Part shown: piece by piece, positions 1-8,553 of the stretch
Position numbering within the stretch: position 1 is the first letter of the stretch
Layout of the letters: each line of letters starts with the position of its first letter
Assembly (NCBI GenBank): GCA_016721765.1
Contig: JADKHO010000004.1
Location: forward strand, 883,658-947,657
Length of the DNA: 64,000 nucleotides
Direction of reading: 5' to 3'
Source: Bacteroidota bacterium
GTDB taxonomy: Bacteria; Bacteroidota; Bacteroidia; UBA4408
Position numbers and translations under genes: made by a program
The notes under the pieces: model-generated
The model's input: only the letters and a program-made list of their open reading frames with translations
The model's database searches: none
Told to the model about the DNA's origin: nothing

Positions 1-275
1 TACTCAAAAAATATCCGAGCGCCTTTCACTTCCGTTATGGTGGTTTTTATGGTGAGTAAATCATCGTAAAAAGCAGGCTTAAAATACTTAATATGATATT
101 CCAGCACAGGAAGCATGATTCCCTCCTCTTCCATCTTGCGGTAGCTCAAACCCAGGTCGCGCAGTCCTTCCACACGGCCCACCTCAAAATACTGTGCATA
201 ATTGCCATAATACACGTAACCCATTTTATCGGTTTCGGCATAACGAACTCTAATTTGTGTGAAAGAAGTAAACAT
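1..275 (-). CDS. YbgC/4-hydroxybenzoyl-CoA thioesterase-family acyl-CoA thioesterase (C-terminus outside window)
   Basis: Reading the minus strand from the ATG at 275-273 gives about 91 codons, open to the window edge, so the gene is truncated by the window and not by a stop. The N-terminal half is a hotdog-fold thioesterase of the YbgC/FcbC type. It shows the RVRYAETDKMGYVYYGNY motif, whose Asp is the usual catalytic residue, followed by YFEVGRVEGLRDLG. The family hydrolyses acyl-CoA thioesters in the cytoplasm. The substrate cannot be told from sequence. Another minus-strand frame over the same area gives only a non-homologous hydrophobic peptide, which I discard. Confidence 0.8.
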   Translation of the reverse strand, partial: MFTSFTQIRVRYAETDKMGYVYYGNYAQYFEVGRVEGLRDLGLSYRKMEEEGIMLPVLEYHIKYFKPAFYDDLLTIKTTITEVKGARIFFE

Positions 276-414
276 GAATTTGGAATTAAAATAATGCCGG
301 TAAAAATAAGTAAACTATAGGCGCTAATCCCAAAAATATTTTTCACATAATAGTAGCGAATGTGTTGATAAATGGCTATTATTGTAAGGCTCAAAATTGG
401 CGCAATAACTTGTT

Positions 415-1176
415 ATGACTACATTTCAAAAAACACTTCTCGCTTTAAGCACTTCCTTTATAATTGCTGCTTGTTCAACTACAACAACCGTTACCAACGT
501 TGAACCCACTGCAGTGCAACTTAACACTTCAAGCAAAAGCGACCCTGAATTCGAAAAAATTATTGAACCCTATAAAAGCAGCATGGAAGCAGAAATGAAT
601 CAAATATTGATTGTTTCTGAAAGTAGTGCGGAGAAGAATCTTCCGGAAGGAAAGTTAGGAAACATTACCTGTGACATGGTCTTGAAAAAAGCAAATGATT
701 ACTGCATGGAACAACACTTAGAACCTGCAGATATATGTTTATTAAACAATGGAGGTTTGCGCTCTCCCTTACCCAAAGGTGAAATCCCCTTAAGTAAAGT
801 ATTTGAATTAATGCCTTTTGAAAATGAGCTGGTAGTGCTTACCATGACCGGAAAAAAAACGAAGCAAATGTTTCAAGCCATTGCGCGTGATAAAGGTATG
901 CCCATTGCCGGAGCGCGCGTGGTAATTCAGGATTCTCTTCCACCGATAGTAACAGTTGGAGGGAAGGACTTGGATGAAACAAAAAATTACCGTGTTGTTA
1001 CTTCCGATTATTTATCAAATGGTGGGGATAAAATGTATTTTTTTAAATCCCCCGAAAGGGTTGATACGCTGCATCATAAAATACGCGATGCAATTGTGGA
1101 ATACATGAAAGAAGAAAATAAAAAAGGAAACACTTTAAAACCGATGCTTGATGGAAGAATTTCTTATAAAAAATAG
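415..1176 (+). CDS. 5'-nucleotidase C-terminal domain lipoprotein (UshA C-half)
   Basis: This 253-residue protein has a lipoprotein signal ending at Cys20 (SFIIAAC), so it should be anchored in the envelope. Residues about 45-235 match the 5'-nucleotidase C-terminal domain, which binds the nucleoside part of the substrate in UshA-type enzymes. The conserved NNGGLRSPL and YLSNGGDKM loops are both present. The metallophosphatase half that normally precedes it in the same polypeptide is instead encoded by the next gene, which overlaps this one by 26 bases. The two probably assemble into one nucleotidase at the envelope. The domain assignment is firm; cooperation with the neighbour is inferred from the overlap and from family architecture. 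Confidence 0.85.
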   Translation: MTTFQKTLLALSTSFIIAACSTTTTVTNVEPTAVQLNTSSKSDPEFEKIIEPYKSSMEAEMNQILIVSESSAEKNLPEGKLGNITCDMVLKKANDYCMEQHLEPADICLLNNGGLRSPLPKGEIPLSKVFELMPFENELVVLTMTGKKTKQMFQAIARDKGMPIAGARVVIQDSLPPIVTVGGKDLDETKNYRVVTSDYLSNGGDKMYFFKSPERVDTLHHKIRDAIVEYMKEENKKGNTLKPMLDGRISYKK

Positions 1177-2104
1177 ACGTGATTTTTTAAAAAATTCACT
1201 TTATGGTAGTTTGGGTGTTGCAGGAATGACAATGCTTCCAAGTGATGTGTTTGCAAAAAAAGAGATTGTAAAAATTGTAATTTTACACACCAACGATGTG
1301 CACAGCCATATTGATCCTTTTCCCTCCAATGACCCTAAATACCCCGGCTTAGGTGGTGTTGCGCGAAGAGCAGCTTTGGTGGAAGAGATTCGCAGTAAAG
1401 AGCCAAATGTATTGTTATTAGATGCCGGTGACATTTATCAAGGTACACCCTACTTTAATAAATTTGGGGGTGAATTGGAATTAAAATTAATGAGCAAAAT
1501 GGCTTACGATGCCGGAACTATTGGTAACCATGATTTTGACAATGGCATACCGGGAATAGTTAAACAATTACCCAACGCCAGCTTCCCATTGCTTTGTGCT
1601 AACTATGATTTTTCGGATACAGCCATGAATGGAAAAACGCAAGCCTATAAAATTTTTGAAAAGGATGGAATAAAAGTGGGTGTGTTTGGAATTGGAATTG
1701 AGTTGGATGGATTGGTGGACAAGCGCATGTATGAAAACACAAAATATTTGGATCCTTTGGAAAAAGCTGCTGAGATGAGTGTGTTGCTTAAGCAAGAAAA
1801 AAAATGCGATATCGTGGTGTGCCTTTCTCACTTGGGATATAGTTACGAAAATAAAAAAGTGAGTGATGTGGTGTTGGCAAAAGAATCGAAAAACATTGAT
1901 TTAATTATTGGCGGACATACGCACACCTTTTTGGATAAACCTGTTGAACTAGGTAATCGTGAAAATAAAAAAGTAATCGTTGCACAAGTGGGATGGGCAG
2001 GAATTAAATTGGGAAAGATTACTTATTTTGTTGAACGTAGTTCCAAGAAAAAACATGTTGAGGGCACCAGCTTGAATTTACATCATCTTTCGAATTCGAT
2101 ATAA
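1151..2104 (+). CDS. Calcineurin-like metallophosphatase with Tat signal (UshA N-half)
   Basis: This protein of about 317 residues carries the dimetal phosphoesterase domain of 5'-nucleotidases. Motifs in order are HTNDVHSHIDP, DAGDIYQGTPYF, TIGNHDFDNG and, near the C-terminus, LIIGGHTHTFL, which supply the Asp/His/Asn metal ligands. The N-terminus NRRDFLKNS is a twin-arginine (Tat) signal, so the protein should be exported folded. I place the start at the ATG at 1151; a TTG directly before it at 1148 is possible. It overlaps the upstream nucleoside-binding partner in another frame, which suggests translational coupling. The pair together equals one normal UshA-like enzyme, with the two halves in reversed order. 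Confidence 0.88.
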   Translation: MEEFLIKNRRDFLKNSLYGSLGVAGMTMLPSDVFAKKEIVKIVILHTNDVHSHIDPFPSNDPKYPGLGGVARRAALVEEIRSKEPNVLLLDAGDIYQGTPYFNKFGGELELKLMSKMAYDAGTIGNHDFDNGIPGIVKQLPNASFPLLCANYDFSDTAMNGKTQAYKIFEKDGIKVGVFGIGIELDGLVDKRMYENTKYLDPLEKAAEMSVLLKQEKKCDIVVCLSHLGYSYENKKVSDVVLAKESKNIDLIIGGHTHTFLDKPVELGNRENKKVIVAQVGWAGIKLGKITYFVERSSKKKHVEGTSLNLHHLSNSI

Positions 2105-2382
2105 TTTTTTTTCAAACATTCAATGGATGTTGAATAATAATTTGAAAATTATTTTGGATTTAAATTTTTTTATTCGAAAGTAAATACGTCTTAAAGTAAA
2201 CTTGCCGAATCCCTTGCTAACACAACAAAAACAAAAATTCGAAAAAGTCAATACCTACAAAATATTTTTATAAACTTTTTTATTAAAAATTATTTGCGCA
2301 CTCAAATTTTAATTGCAATTTAGCCACTCGAAAAATTACAAAAGTAAACCACATTATATCACCCAAAAACAGAATTATTATT

Positions 2383-3813
2383 ATGGAGAAAAGTTTCGAA
2401 AAGGTATGGGAAAATTGTCTGAGTATAATTAAAGACAATGTAAGTGCACAAAGTTTCAAAACCTGGTTCGAACCAATAAAACCTCTTAAACTCACTTCTA
2501 ACGTATTGACTATTCAGGTTCCCAGTCAATTCTTTTACGAATGGTTAGAGGAGCATTACATTACCTTATTAAAGAAAACTGTAAAAAAGGAATTAGGAAC
2601 TGAAGGCCGTTTGGAATACAGCATTCTAATGGAGAATTCATTCAGTAATTCTAAACCGTATTCCATAAAAATTCCAACCAGCAATAAAAAAGCCTTGGTG
2701 AATTCTCCTGTTACGATGCCATTGGATATCAGTAACAAAGAGATTCGTAATCCATTTATTATTCCGGGTTTGAAAAAAGTAGATGTGCAATCGCAATTGA
2801 ATGCCAACTACTCTTTCGAAAATTTTGTAGAAGGGGAATGCAATCGCTTAGCACGCTCTGCCGGATATGCGGTTGCCGAAAAACCGGGAGGAACATCTTT
2901 TAACCCACTCCTTATATATAGTGCAGTTGGATTAGGAAAAACGCATTTGGCTCAAGCCATTGGAATTGAGATAAAAAATCGTCATCCAAATAAAACTGTT
3001 TTATATGTTACTGCCGAAAAATTTATGAATCAATACATTGATTCAGTGCGTAACAACGATCAAAACGATTTCATTCATTTTTATCAAATGATTGATGTGT
3101 TGATTATTGACGATGTGCAATTCTTCTCCGGTAAGGAAAGAACACAAGATATTTTCTTCCACATATTTAATCACTTACATCAAAACGGAAAACAAATTGT
3201 ATTAACCTCCGACAAGCCTCCGGTGGAAATGCAAGGAGTAGAGCAACGCTTACTTTCCCGTTTCAAATGGGGATTATCAGCAGATTTGCAAGCGCCTGAT
3301 TTGGAAACCCGTATTGCCATTTTAGAAAAGAAAATTTATGCGGATGGTATTGATATGCCAAAAGAAGTTATAGAATACTTGGCCTATAGTATAACAACCA
3401 ATATTCGTGAACTGGAAGGTGCTTTGATTTCATTGCTGGCTCAATCCAGTATGAATAAAAAAGCAATCACGCTAGAACTTGCTAAATCGATGATTGACAA
3501 GTTTGTGAAAAATACTGCGCGCGAAGTTTCAATTGACTACATTCAAAAAGTAGTTTCTGATTATTTTGATTTACCTATTGAGTTATTAAAATCAAAAACA
3601 CGCAAAAGAGAAGTGGTACAAGCTCGCCAAATAGCAATGTACTTCTCAAAAAGTATGACAAAATCATCTTTGGCCAGTATTGGAATGCAATGCGGAAACA
3701 AAGATCACGCAACAGTTTTGCATGCTTGCCGCACGGTAAATAATTTAATAGATACCGATAAACGATTTAAAACATACATCACCGAACTTGAAAAGAAAAT
3801 TTCTGTGATTTAA
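2383..3813 (+). CDS. dnaA: Chromosomal replication initiator protein DnaA
   Basis: This 476-residue protein has the full DnaA layout. An N-terminal helicase-loading domain I spans about 1-85, then a short linker. The AAA+ domain covers about 135-350, with Walker A GLGKTHLAQ near 183 and Walker B VLIIDDVQFF near 240. The C-terminal helix-turn-helix carries the signature GNKDHATVLHACRTV near 445, which contacts the DnaA box. DnaA binds origin boxes and melts oriC. The flanks (2105-2382 and 3814-4000) are AT-rich, but I found no convincing cluster of TTATCCACA boxes, and dnaN and recF are not adjacent. A hairpin terminator follows the stop, so it is probably transcribed alone. Confidence 0.98.
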   Translation: MEKSFEKVWENCLSIIKDNVSAQSFKTWFEPIKPLKLTSNVLTIQVPSQFFYEWLEEHYITLLKKTVKKELGTEGRLEYSILMENSFSNSKPYSIKIPTSNKKALVNSPVTMPLDISNKEIRNPFIIPGLKKVDVQSQLNANYSFENFVEGECNRLARSAGYAVAEKPGGTSFNPLLIYSAVGLGKTHLAQAIGIEIKNRHPNKTVLYVTAEKFMNQYIDSVRNNDQNDFIHFYQMIDVLIIDDVQFFSGKERTQDIFFHIFNHLHQNGKQIVLTSDKPPVEMQGVEQRLLSRFKWGLSADLQAPDLETRIAILEKKIYADGIDMPKEVIEYLAYSITTNIRELEGALISLLAQSSMNKKAITLELAKSMIDKFVKNTAREVSIDYIQKVVSDYFDLPIELLKSKTRKREVVQARQIAMYFSKSMTKSSLASIGMQCGNKDHATVLHACRTVNNLIDTDKRFKTYITELEKKISVI

Positions 3814-3834
3814 AATAATCAAAACAAATTTCTG

Positions 3835-3879
3835 AAAAGAGTTAATAAATTGGAATCAACCATTTATTAACTCTTTTTA
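3835..3879 (+). terminator. Rho-independent terminator after dnaA
   Basis: A stem of roughly 14 base pairs (AAAGAGTTAATAAA pairing with TTTATTAACTCTTT), with a loop of about 11-13 bases, is followed by a short T-run. It lies just after the dnaA stop. The stem is AT-rich, so its strength is uncertain. Confidence 0.65.
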
Positions 3880-4023
3880 GTTTAGAGCTTCTGCGGAATT
3901 TTTATGTATTACAAAATAATTTGAAGCTTTGAAATTAATTGAAAACAGAAATGAAATTACTCGCGGTTAAATCTGAATTTATAATTTAATACAACGAAGT
4001 TGAATTACGAAGGAAATAAAAAA

Positions 4024-4491
4024 ATGACAACAAAAATATTAATGGTTTGCCTGGGTAACATTTGCCGCTCTCCAATGGCAGAAGGCATTATGCGTCAAAA
4101 AGCTGAGAAATATGAATTAGACGTGCACGTGGATTCGGCCGGCACAATAGCCAACCACGTGGGTGAAGCTCCCGACAAGCGCAGTATTGCCAACGGATTA
4201 AAACACAATTTAGACATTTCGAGACTTCGTGCCCGTTTGTTTACCGTAAACGACTTCGATAATTTTGACTTAATTCTTGTGATGGACCGCAGCAATTATA
4301 AAAATGTAATTGGATTGGCCCGTAATAATGACGACAAGAAAAAAGTGAATTTAATCATGAACGAATTATACCCACGCACCGATATTGAAGTTCCGGATCC
4401 TTACTTTGGCGGGGAAGAGGGTTTTGATAAAGTTTTTCACCTCTTGGATTTAGCTTGTGAGAATATAGCCAGGAATTTGGTCAATTCATAA
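4024..4491 (+). CDS. Low-molecular-weight protein-tyrosine phosphatase
   Basis: This 155-residue cytoplasmic phosphatase has the P-loop C-x5-R (Cys9 to Arg15, in VCLGNICRSP) right at the N-terminus and the general-acid loop VPDPYFGG near the C-terminus, so the active site is complete. I place the start at the ATG at 4024 after AAGGAAAT; an upstream in-frame TTG at 4000 would add eight residues without family support. Enzymes of this family (Wzb, Etp) dephosphorylate the tyrosine-rich tail of polysaccharide co-polymerase kinases. A Wzc-like kinase with such a tail lies about 4 kb downstream, so a Wzb role is plausible but inferred. It could equally be a general tyrosine or arginine phosphatase. 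Confidence 0.92.
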   Translation: MTTKILMVCLGNICRSPMAEGIMRQKAEKYELDVHVDSAGTIANHVGEAPDKRSIANGLKHNLDISRLRARLFTVNDFDNFDLILVMDRSNYKNVIGLARNNDDKKKVNLIMNELYPRTDIEVPDPYFGGEEGFDKVFHLLDLACENIARNLVNS

Positions 4492-4539
4492 GTATACATC
4501 CATTCGTAGAATTTCCTATAATCCCCCATTCCTTTTTTT

Positions 4540-4547
4540 TACTTTCG
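4540..4547 (+). promoter_or_regulatory. Candidate Bacteroidota -7 promoter element TACTTTCG
   Basis: TACTTTCG lies 23 bases before the asnB ATG and differs by one base from the Bacteroidota -7 consensus TAnnTTTG. No clear -33 TTTG is seen. TTCGCA variants occur before other genes in this window as well. Confidence 0.4.
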
Positions 4548-4570
4548 CAGCCTAAATTTTTGGACGCAAA

Positions 4571-6475
4571 ATGTGTGGAATTGTTGGGGTATTGAATTTT
4601 TCAAATCAAGCACCAAATCAGGAAAAAATAACGCAAGCCATTGATAGGCTCTGTAAAAGAGGTCCTGATGGGAACGGATTATTTGTTCACAACAAAGTAG
4701 TTCTAGGTCATACTCGACTTTCTATAATTGATACCTCAGCAACTGCCTCCCAACCATTTACCGACAATTCGGGTCGTTACACCATAATTTTTAATGGAGA
4801 GTTCTTTAATTATCAAGAACACCGCAAAACACTTGCGGATAAGGGTTTTCAGTTTCGTTCTCACAGTGATACCGAGGTGCTTTTGCAGCTTTATATAAAG
4901 GAAGGCCCTGCTTGTTTGCAAAAAGTGAATGGTTTTTTTGCACTTGCCATTTACGATAATCAAGAGCAGACTCTCTTTGTAGCGCGCGACCGCATGGGTG
5001 TTAAACCCCTACTCTACTTTTATAATGACCAAAAATTTGTATTTGCCTCCGAAATGAAAGCTATGATGGAACTGGATATTCCACAAGAGTTGGATACCGT
5101 TTCATTGCAAACCTATTTACATTTAAATTACATCCCCACTCCTTTCACCATTTTTAAAAATGTAAAAAAGCTGGAGCCCGGTAATTACTTTTTTATCCGA
5201 AATAATATTCCCGAAAAGCACTGTTACTATAGCATAAAGGACACATCAACACAAGAAAATTCTCCGAAAGATTACGAAAGTGCAAAACAAAAATTAGTGG
5301 AACTTATGGATAAATCAGTGCAATTACGCCTGATTTCGGATGTTCCATTAGGTTGTTTTTTGAGTGGGGGTATTGATTCATCCGTGATAGCAGCAATTGC
5401 ATCAAAGCATACGAAACACCTTTCCACTTTTTCGATAGGATTTAAAGATGAACCGCTTTTTGATGAAACGCATTATGCACAATTGGTAGCAAAAATGCAT
5501 GGTACCAATCACACCGTTTTTTCGCTTACAAATGCCGATTTATTTGAGCACCTAAATGGAGCGCTTGATTATATTGATGAACCTTTTGCTGATTCCTCCG
5601 CACTAGCGGTATATATCTTAAGTAAAGAAACCCGCAAGCAGGTAACTGTTGCCCTTTCGGGAGATGGCGCCGATGAGCTTTTTGCAGGTTACAACAAGCA
5701 TTATGCAGCCTATAACTCACGAGAAAAAAACATCGCAAATACAGTTTTAAAAAACAGTCGATTAATTTGGGAAGCATTACCCAAATCGCGCAATTCAAAA
5801 TTCAGTAACTTAATTCGAAAAATAGAAAAATACAGTACCGGTTTAAATTTGAACGACAAGGAGCGTTACTGGCGCTGGGCAGGGTTTACAGATGGTATTG
5901 AAAGCCGTGAAATGTTGCATCCCGAATTAAATCAAAAACTTGATTCAAGTGAAGCAGAACGAAGAAAATCTGAAATTTTGAAGCACATTGGCCCTGAAAT
6001 AAATTCAGTTTTACACACTGATATGGAATTAGTTTTAGTGAACGATATGCTCACTAAAGTGGATATGATGAGCATGGCAAACAGTTTAGAAGTGCGCACA
6101 CCATTTCTGGACTATAATGTTGTTGATTTTGCCTTTTCTTTGCCCGAACATTTTAAAATCGATAAAAATCAACGTAAAAAAATAGTGAAGGATGCCTTTC
6201 GGAATGTATTGCCTGATGAGCTATACACCCGGAATAAACAAGGATTTGAAGTGCCACTATTAAATTGGTTTAAAAGTGATTTGCGCAGCACACTTGAGGA
6301 ACTGTTAAGTGATTCCTTTATTAGGGATCAAAAAATTTTCAAACTTGAGTCCGTTCAAAAACTTAAAGCACAATTATTTTCGACCAATCCGCAAGACAGT
6401 GTTGCCCGAATATGGGCCTTACTGGTATTTCAGACATGGTGGAAAAATTTGAAGAAACCCTTAATAATTAATTAA
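4571..6475 (+). CDS. asnB: Asparagine synthase (glutamine-hydrolysing)
   Basis: This 634-residue protein begins MCGIVGVLNF, so Cys2 is available as the class II glutaminase nucleophile after Met removal. The N-terminal glutamine amidotransferase domain covers about 1-210. The ATP-dependent synthetase domain follows, with the PP-loop motif LSGGIDSSVIAAI near residue 265 and ALSGDGADELFAGYNKH near 360. The enzyme makes asparagine from aspartate, glutamine and ATP. It is directly followed by a glycosyltransferase and the exopolysaccharide export genes. AsnB-like proteins in such clusters often amidate sugar acids or act in surface-glycan synthesis, so its real substrate may not be free aspartate. 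Length and motifs are normal for the family. Confidence 0.93.
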   Translation: MCGIVGVLNFSNQAPNQEKITQAIDRLCKRGPDGNGLFVHNKVVLGHTRLSIIDTSATASQPFTDNSGRYTIIFNGEFFNYQEHRKTLADKGFQFRSHSDTEVLLQLYIKEGPACLQKVNGFFALAIYDNQEQTLFVARDRMGVKPLLYFYNDQKFVFASEMKAMMELDIPQELDTVSLQTYLHLNYIPTPFTIFKNVKKLEPGNYFFIRNNIPEKHCYYSIKDTSTQENSPKDYESAKQKLVELMDKSVQLRLISDVPLGCFLSGGIDSSVIAAIASKHTKHLSTFSIGFKDEPLFDETHYAQLVAKMHGTNHTVFSLTNADLFEHLNGALDYIDEPFADSSALAVYILSKETRKQVTVALSGDGADELFAGYNKHYAAYNSREKNIANTVLKNSRLIWEALPKSRNSKFSNLIRKIEKYSTGLNLNDKERYWRWAGFTDGIESREMLHPELNQKLDSSEAERRKSEILKHIGPEINSVLHTDMELVLVNDMLTKVDMMSMANSLEVRTPFLDYNVVDFAFSLPEHFKIDKNQRKKIVKDAFRNVLPDELYTRNKQGFEVPLLNWFKSDLRSTLEELLSDSFIRDQKIFKLESVQKLKAQLFSTNPQDSVARIWALLVFQTWWKNLKKPLIIN

Positions 6476-6521
6476 AAAACGAACATTTCCACCTAAAAAG
6501 AGCGGAAATAAGATACCTACG

Positions 6522-7718
6522 ATGCCACGAATACTTAGAATTACCAACCGTTTTAATTTAGGAGGCCCCACTTATAATGTGGCTTACTTGAGTAAATATT
6601 TAGCCCCCGAATTTGAAACACTTTTGGTTGGGGGAACAAAAGATGAAAGTGAAGAAGGTTCAGAATACATCGTAGAAAATCTTGGCCTTAAACCTTTAAT
6701 TATTCCCGAAATGCGAAGGGAAATTAATTTTAAAAACGATTATCTCGCCTACAAAAAACTAAAGGAAATAATCCGCGAATTTAAACCCGATATTGTACAC
6801 ACCCATGCTGCTAAAGCAGGCGCATTAGGAAGATTAGCCGCTATTTCATGCGGAGTTCCAGTAATTTATCATACCTTTCATGGGCATATTTTTAACTCCT
6901 TTTATTTTGGGAAACTAAAAACAGCATTTTATAAAGTAATTGAACAATATCTTGCAAGAAAAAGCACAAAGATTATTGCAATTAGCGACATACAAGCCGA
7001 TGAGCTGGTAAATCAGCACAAGGTATTTAAACAAGAAAAACTGCTAATGGTGCCGCTTGGCTTTGACTTACAAAAATTTCAGACCAATACTTTAGAAAAA
7101 AGAAAAAGTTTTCGTGAGCGCTATAAAATTGCTGAAAATGAAATTGTTATATCTATAATCGGAAGATTGGTTATGATAAAAAACCATTCGATGTTTTTGG
7201 AAGCCATTAAGCTGCTTTTAGAAAAAACAAATAAAAAGGTTAGAATTATGATTGTGGGAGATGGAGCCGAACGAAAAAATATCGAACAAAAAGCAAATGA
7301 GCTAAAATTGCCCTTTACAAACGGGGAAGCAGATACTTTTAGCACCATTACATTTACTTCATGGATTAAAGACATAGATTGGGTGTGCGCCGGTTCCGAC
7401 ATCATTGCGTTAACCTCTTTGGATGAAGGAACACCGGTTAGTTTAATTGAAGCCCAAGCGGCAAACAAACCAATAGTATCTACCAATGTGGGTGGAATTG
7501 AAAATGTGGTAATACCCGGAAAAACAGCCTTATTGAGTGAAAACAACCAATTGCTCCCGTTTGCAAAAAATTTGCTTGAAATGGTTGAAAATGACGAATT
7601 ACGATTAAAAATGGGGAGTTTGGGCTGGGAACATGTCAAATCAAAATTCCATTATACACGTTTGGTGAACGACGTTAGAACCAGTTACCAGCAATCGCTT
7701 GCCACCTATCGGAAATAG
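6522..7718 (+). CDS. GT4-family glycosyltransferase
   Basis: This 398-residue GT-B fold enzyme has the N-terminal glycine-rich acceptor loop (RFNLGGPTYNV) and IVHTHAAKAGALGRLA typical of family 4. The nucleotide-sugar binding half carries IIGRLVMIKNHSMFLEA and the EX7E region DEGTPVSLIEAQAANKP. Such retaining transferases add a sugar from a nucleotide donor to a lipid-linked glycan at the cytoplasmic face of the inner membrane. It sits 46 bases after asnB and before the export genes, so it probably builds the polysaccharide handled by them. Donor and acceptor cannot be read from sequence. Confidence 0.9.
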   Translation: MPRILRITNRFNLGGPTYNVAYLSKYLAPEFETLLVGGTKDESEEGSEYIVENLGLKPLIIPEMRREINFKNDYLAYKKLKEIIREFKPDIVHTHAAKAGALGRLAAISCGVPVIYHTFHGHIFNSFYFGKLKTAFYKVIEQYLARKSTKIIAISDIQADELVNQHKVFKQEKLLMVPLGFDLQKFQTNTLEKRKSFRERYKIAENEIVISIIGRLVMIKNHSMFLEAIKLLLEKTNKKVRIMIVGDGAERKNIEQKANELKLPFTNGEADTFSTITFTSWIKDIDWVCAGSDIIALTSLDEGTPVSLIEAQAANKPIVSTNVGGIENVVIPGKTALLSENNQLLPFAKNLLEMVENDELRLKMGSLGWEHVKSKFHYTRLVNDVRTSYQQSLATYRK

Positions 7719-7761
7719 CCTTTCATTCAACTAAAAAAAGGTGGCTTTAATTATATTTTGA

Positions 7762-7769
7762 TAATTTTG
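7762..7769 (+). promoter_or_regulatory. Candidate -7 promoter element TAATTTTG before the export genes
   Basis: TAATTTTG, a perfect match to TAnnTTTG, ends 22 bases before the ATG of the Wza-like gene. It suggests the export/kinase genes have their own promoter. A -33 element is not obvious. Confidence 0.5.
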
Positions 7770-7791
7770 CGCCCGATAATCAAAAACAAAT

Positions 7792-8553
7792 ATGAAAAAA
7801 GGATTGCTTGCCATTGTGCTGCTGCTAATTACGCTTTCATCGTGTAGGACTTTACGCCCTAATATCATGATGAAAACACCAAAAGAATACAAATTTGATA
7901 TACCTAAAGATTCCAGCAACCCCGATTATAAGATTCAACCGAATGATATACTTGACTTTAGGATTTTCTCGAATGAAGGCTTTAAATTAATTGACTTAAC
8001 CTCATTAAATACGAATAATGCAGGGGTAAATGCCAATTTTTCGATTGAATACAATGTTGAATTTGATGGCAAAATAAAGCTCCCCATGCTCGGACGAATA
8101 GCGGTTTCCGGTTTAACCGTGCGTGAAGCAGAGCGCATGTTAGAGGAAAAATATGCGGATTTTTACATAAAACCTTTTATTTTATTAAAAGTTGAAAACC
8201 GTAAAGTATTTGTGTTTACTGGTGGTTCGAATGATGCCAAAGTTGTACCCTTAACCAACGATGCAACTAATTTATTACAAGTTTTAGCTTCTGCCGGCGG
8301 AATTTCTGACAATGGTAAAGCGTATCGGGTAAAACTACTCCGTGGCGAATTAGAGAACCCTAAAGTGTATCTTTTTGACCTTTCTACCATTGAAGGTATA
8401 AAGCAATCGAGCATAAACCTGCAGTCGAATGATATTATTTACATTGAACCTGTGCCCAAATTTGGCAGAAGCTTGGTGTCTGAGATTGCTCCTTATGTGA
8501 GCCTTATTTCGAGCTTATTTATCATTCTCACCTTTTCAAGATCACTACAGTGA
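7792..8553 (+). CDS. Wza-like polysaccharide biosynthesis/export lipoprotein
   Basis: This 253-residue protein has a lipoprotein signal ending at Cys18 (LITLSSC). A polysaccharide export domain (about 45-130, including YKIQPNDILDFRIF and LPMLGRIAVSGLTVREAE) is followed by an SLBB-type beta-grasp region (about 135-215) with VFVFTGG and NLLQVLASAGGI. A hydrophobic C-terminal segment (about 232-248) may insert in the outer membrane, as the Wza helix does. It is shorter than E. coli Wza, which is usual for Bacteroidota homologues. Its stop overlaps the GTG start of the Wzc-like kinase by four bases (GTGA), so the two are translationally coupled and should form the trans-envelope export complex. 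Confidence 0.92.
   Translation: MKKGLLAIVLLLITLSSCRTLRPNIMMKTPKEYKFDIPKDSSNPDYKIQPNDILDFRIFSNEGFKLIDLTSLNTNNAGVNANFSIEYNVEFDGKIKLPMLGRIAVSGLTVREAERMLEEKYADFYIKPFILLKVENRKVFVFTGGSNDAKVVPLTNDATNLLQVLASAGGISDNGKAYRVKLLRGELENPKVYLFDLSTIEGIKQSSINLQSNDIIYIEPVPKFGRSLVSEIAPYVSLISSLFIILTFSRSLQ

Noticed and set aside
2105..2382. Possible oriC next to dnaA
   Set aside because: The region is AT-rich but has no cluster of DnaA-box-like TTATCCACA sequences, and dnaN/recF are not adjacent.
7121..7639. 172-residue minus-strand frame inside the glycosyltransferase gene
   Set aside because: Shadow of the plus-strand gene, which has clear GT4 motifs in its frame.
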